A stretch of DNA of 64,000 nucleotides, from positions 1 through 64,000 of the forward strand of contig JAWKJY010000003.1 of the NCBI GenBank assembly GCA_041393535.1. The letters are read 5' to 3'. Below, piece by piece: positions 62,709 to 64,000 of this stretch. Origin of the DNA: JAWKJY01 sp041393535. Lineage in GTDB: Bacteria; Actinomycetota; Thermoleophilia; Gaiellales; Gaiellaceae. The notes beneath the pieces are model-generated. The model was not told the origin of the DNA and made no database searches. It worked only from the letters and a program-made list of their open reading frames with translations. Positions within the stretch are counted from its first letter, which is position 1; every line of letters starts with the position of its first letter. A program made the translations under genes and the position numbers.

Positions 62709-62755
62709 TGCCCGCAGGCCGCGGTCGGGGGCAGCCGACGTACGGCCTGCGGGCA
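62709..62755. repeat. 13-bp inverted repeat upstream of carbamoyltransferase
   Basis: TGCCCGCAGGCCG (62709-62721) and its exact inverse CGGCCTGCGGGCA (62743-62755) are separated by 21 bp, 63 bp upstream of the carbamoyltransferase start. It could be an operator or a leader hairpin. Confidence 0.5.
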
Positions 62756-62894
62756 CGGCGCTCCTCCCCCCGCCGGCCAGGAAGTATGACGCACCGTTCC
62801 GACAGGTGCGGCTTAGGCGATCGGCGAGCCGCGTGTCGACGATCTCGCGCCGCGAGTAAAGGCAGGCGGCCGCTCGGAGCATCATGCTCGTGGG

Positions 62895-63422
62895 ATGCGC
62901 AGTCGCAGGCGGGCAGCAGGGACGACGTCCGGCGCGTCGATCGACGAGATCGAGGTCGTCTGCCGCGCCCGGTACGGGGCCTACCTGCGCGTCGCGGTCG
63001 GGATCGTCGGCGAGCTCGAGCTCGGCCGGGACGCGGTGCAGGAGGCCTTCGCGACCGCGATCGTCCGGCGCGGGGAGTTCCGCTCGGACGGCCCGATCGA
63101 GGCCTGGCTGTGGCGCATCGTCTCGAACGCCGCGCTCGCCGTCGCCCGCCGACGCCGCGAGCAGCCGCTCCCGCCCGAGTGGGTCGAGCTCGTCCCGTCC
63201 GCGGGCGGCGCCGAGGGCGGCCAGGGCGAGGTCGTCCGCGCGCTCGTCGCGGGCCTGCCGGAGCGGCAGCGGCTCGTGCTGTTCCTCCACTACTACGCCG
63301 ATCTCGACTACGAGACGATCGCGCGCGTCCTCGGGATCACCGAGGGCACCGTGGCCGCGACGCTCGCCGCAGGGCGCGCGAAGCTGCACCGTCTCCTGGA
63401 GGTGCCCGATGGACGCTGCTGA
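62895..63422 (+). CDS. ECF-type RNA polymerase sigma factor (second)
   Basis: A 175-residue sigma factor: region 2 with LGRDAVQEAFATAIVRRGEF and IEAWLWRIVSNAALAVARRR, region 4 with LPERQRLVLFLHYYADLDYE and LGITEGTVAATLAAGRAKLH. It is similar to actinobacterial SigE/RpoE-type sigma factors in RNA polymerase regulation. It overlaps the next gene by 14 bp, which probably encodes its membrane-bound partner. Confidence 0.9.
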   Translation: MRSRRRAAGTTSGASIDEIEVVCRARYGAYLRVAVGIVGELELGRDAVQEAFATAIVRRGEFRSDGPIEAWLWRIVSNAALAVARRRREQPLPPEWVELVPSAGGAEGGQGEVVRALVAGLPERQRLVLFLHYYADLDYETIARVLGITEGTVAATLAAGRAKLHRLLEVPDGRC

Positions 63423-64000
63423 CGCCGAGCTCCGCGGCCTGCTCGACCTCGTCGTCCCGCGCCTGGACGAGGAGCCCTGCGACTGGGCGGACGTCCTGCG
63501 CCGCGTTCCCGGCCAGCGGCCCCGGCGGACGGGGCGCCCGCGCCGTGCCGTCGTCGCCCTGGCCGGCGCAGCGCTCGTGGCGGGAGCCGCCGCGCCGTTC
63601 TCGGGGGCGATCGGCCAGGCGGTGCGCGACCTCGCGGGGACGGTTTCGAGCTGGGTCCTGGGCGCGCCCGGCGATCCCGCCCCGTCCCCCGCACGGGAGG
63701 AGTTCGCCGCGGCGAACGAGGCGGCGCTGCTCGCGTTCCCGACCGGCACCGACCTGCGCCTGCTCGCGCGCTCGAGTGCCGCGGGCGTCGAGGTCTCCCT
63801 CTACGGCTTCCGCGTCGGCGACGAGCTCTGCCTGCGCGTGGTCGGGACGGGGGTCGAGGCGCCACGCCCGACCGGCTGCGTGCCCGCGGCGGACGTCTCG
63901 GCCGCCGACGGGGCGCTCGTCGTCGGCAGCGACCTGGTGCTCGGCGGGGCCGCGGTCACGTACGGCTTCGCGCTCGACGGGGTCGACCGGGTCGACGTCG
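63409..64000 (+). CDS. Membrane-anchored protein downstream of ECF sigma factor (partial)
   Basis: The start overlaps the sigma-factor gene by 14 bp, implying translational coupling. Residues 1-40 are cytosolic and basic, a single hydrophobic segment lies at about 45-62 (AVVALAGAALVAGAAAPFSG), and a beta-rich exported domain follows (LRLLARSSAAGVEVSLYGFR, ELCLRVVGTG) with two cysteines. The gene runs off the window. Layout and position suggest an anti-sigma factor or signal-sensing partner, but no zinc-finger is visible. Confidence 0.7.
   Translation, partial: MDAADAELRGLLDLVVPRLDEEPCDWADVLRRVPGQRPRRTGRPRRAVVALAGAALVAGAAAPFSGAIGQAVRDLAGTVSSWVLGAPGDPAPSPAREEFAAANEAALLAFPTGTDLRLLARSSAAGVEVSLYGFRVGDELCLRVVGTGVEAPRPTGCVPAADVSAADGALVVGSDLVLGGAAVTYGFALDGVDRVDV

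Overview
The window is a very GC-rich chromosomal segment from a high-GC actinobacterium. Gene content (PspA with PspAA/PspAB partners, DrrA-type ABC exporter, DUF6458-like membrane protein, many GTG starts, -10 boxes sitting directly at start codons) suggests a deep actinobacterial lineage such as Thermoleophilia; that placement is inference. No rRNA is present; there are two tRNA genes and several tRNA 3' remnants.

Layout. 0-9 kb: secreted and membrane proteins (HExxH protein, lamin-tail protein, unknown exported protein), a GntR/FCD regulator, and a small helix-turn-helix gene whose promoter carries two 18-bp palindromes. Two decayed tRNA 3' fragments lie here. 9-19.5 kb: mostly core genes: tRNA-Ser(TGA), a frameshifted IlvD/Edd dehydratase, serS, a Cof-type HAD phosphatase, a two-haem cytochrome c lipoprotein, htpX-pspAB, dinB, pspA-pspAA, a thioredoxin-fold protein and a polysaccharide deacetylase.

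20.6-48.2 kb is a mobile-DNA zone. An intact tRNA-Ala(CGC) gene at 20563-20635 carries at its 3' end a 44-bp sequence that recurs exactly at 46497 and 48192. I read this as two elements in tandem in one tRNA gene. Element A (about 26 kb) holds four OmpR-type two-component systems, an ABC/FtsX exporter, DedA and DUF347 membrane proteins, a MobF-type relaxase broken by several frameshifts, an XRE/nucleotidyltransferase pair, an excisionase-like protein, a tyrosine integrase and a VapBC module next to its right end. Element B (about 1.7 kb) holds only small unknown genes, has no integrase, and has its own pair of terminal repeats, different from those of A.

48.2-64 kb: a second, closely related VapBC module (vapC frameshifted), an ECF sigma factor divergent from its zinc-finger anti-sigma factor, a DrrAB-type exporter, XdhC, a PadR-like regulator and a ModC-like ATPase, an L,D-transpeptidase, a GH9-type glycoside hydrolase, a carbamoyltransferase translationally coupled to a glycosyltransferase/radical-SAM fusion, and a second ECF sigma factor followed by a gene that runs off the window.

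Many otherwise full-length genes carry one or more single- or double-base indels (for example 7.3, 9.4-11, 19.4-20.4, 36.65, 39-43, 49.06, 53.6, 54.3 and 58.7 kb). Some, such as the one in the GH9 gene, sit in G/C runs and look like sequencing errors; the dense cluster at 39-43 kb may be real decay. I mark such loci as pseudogene or frameshifted and say what the repaired product would be.
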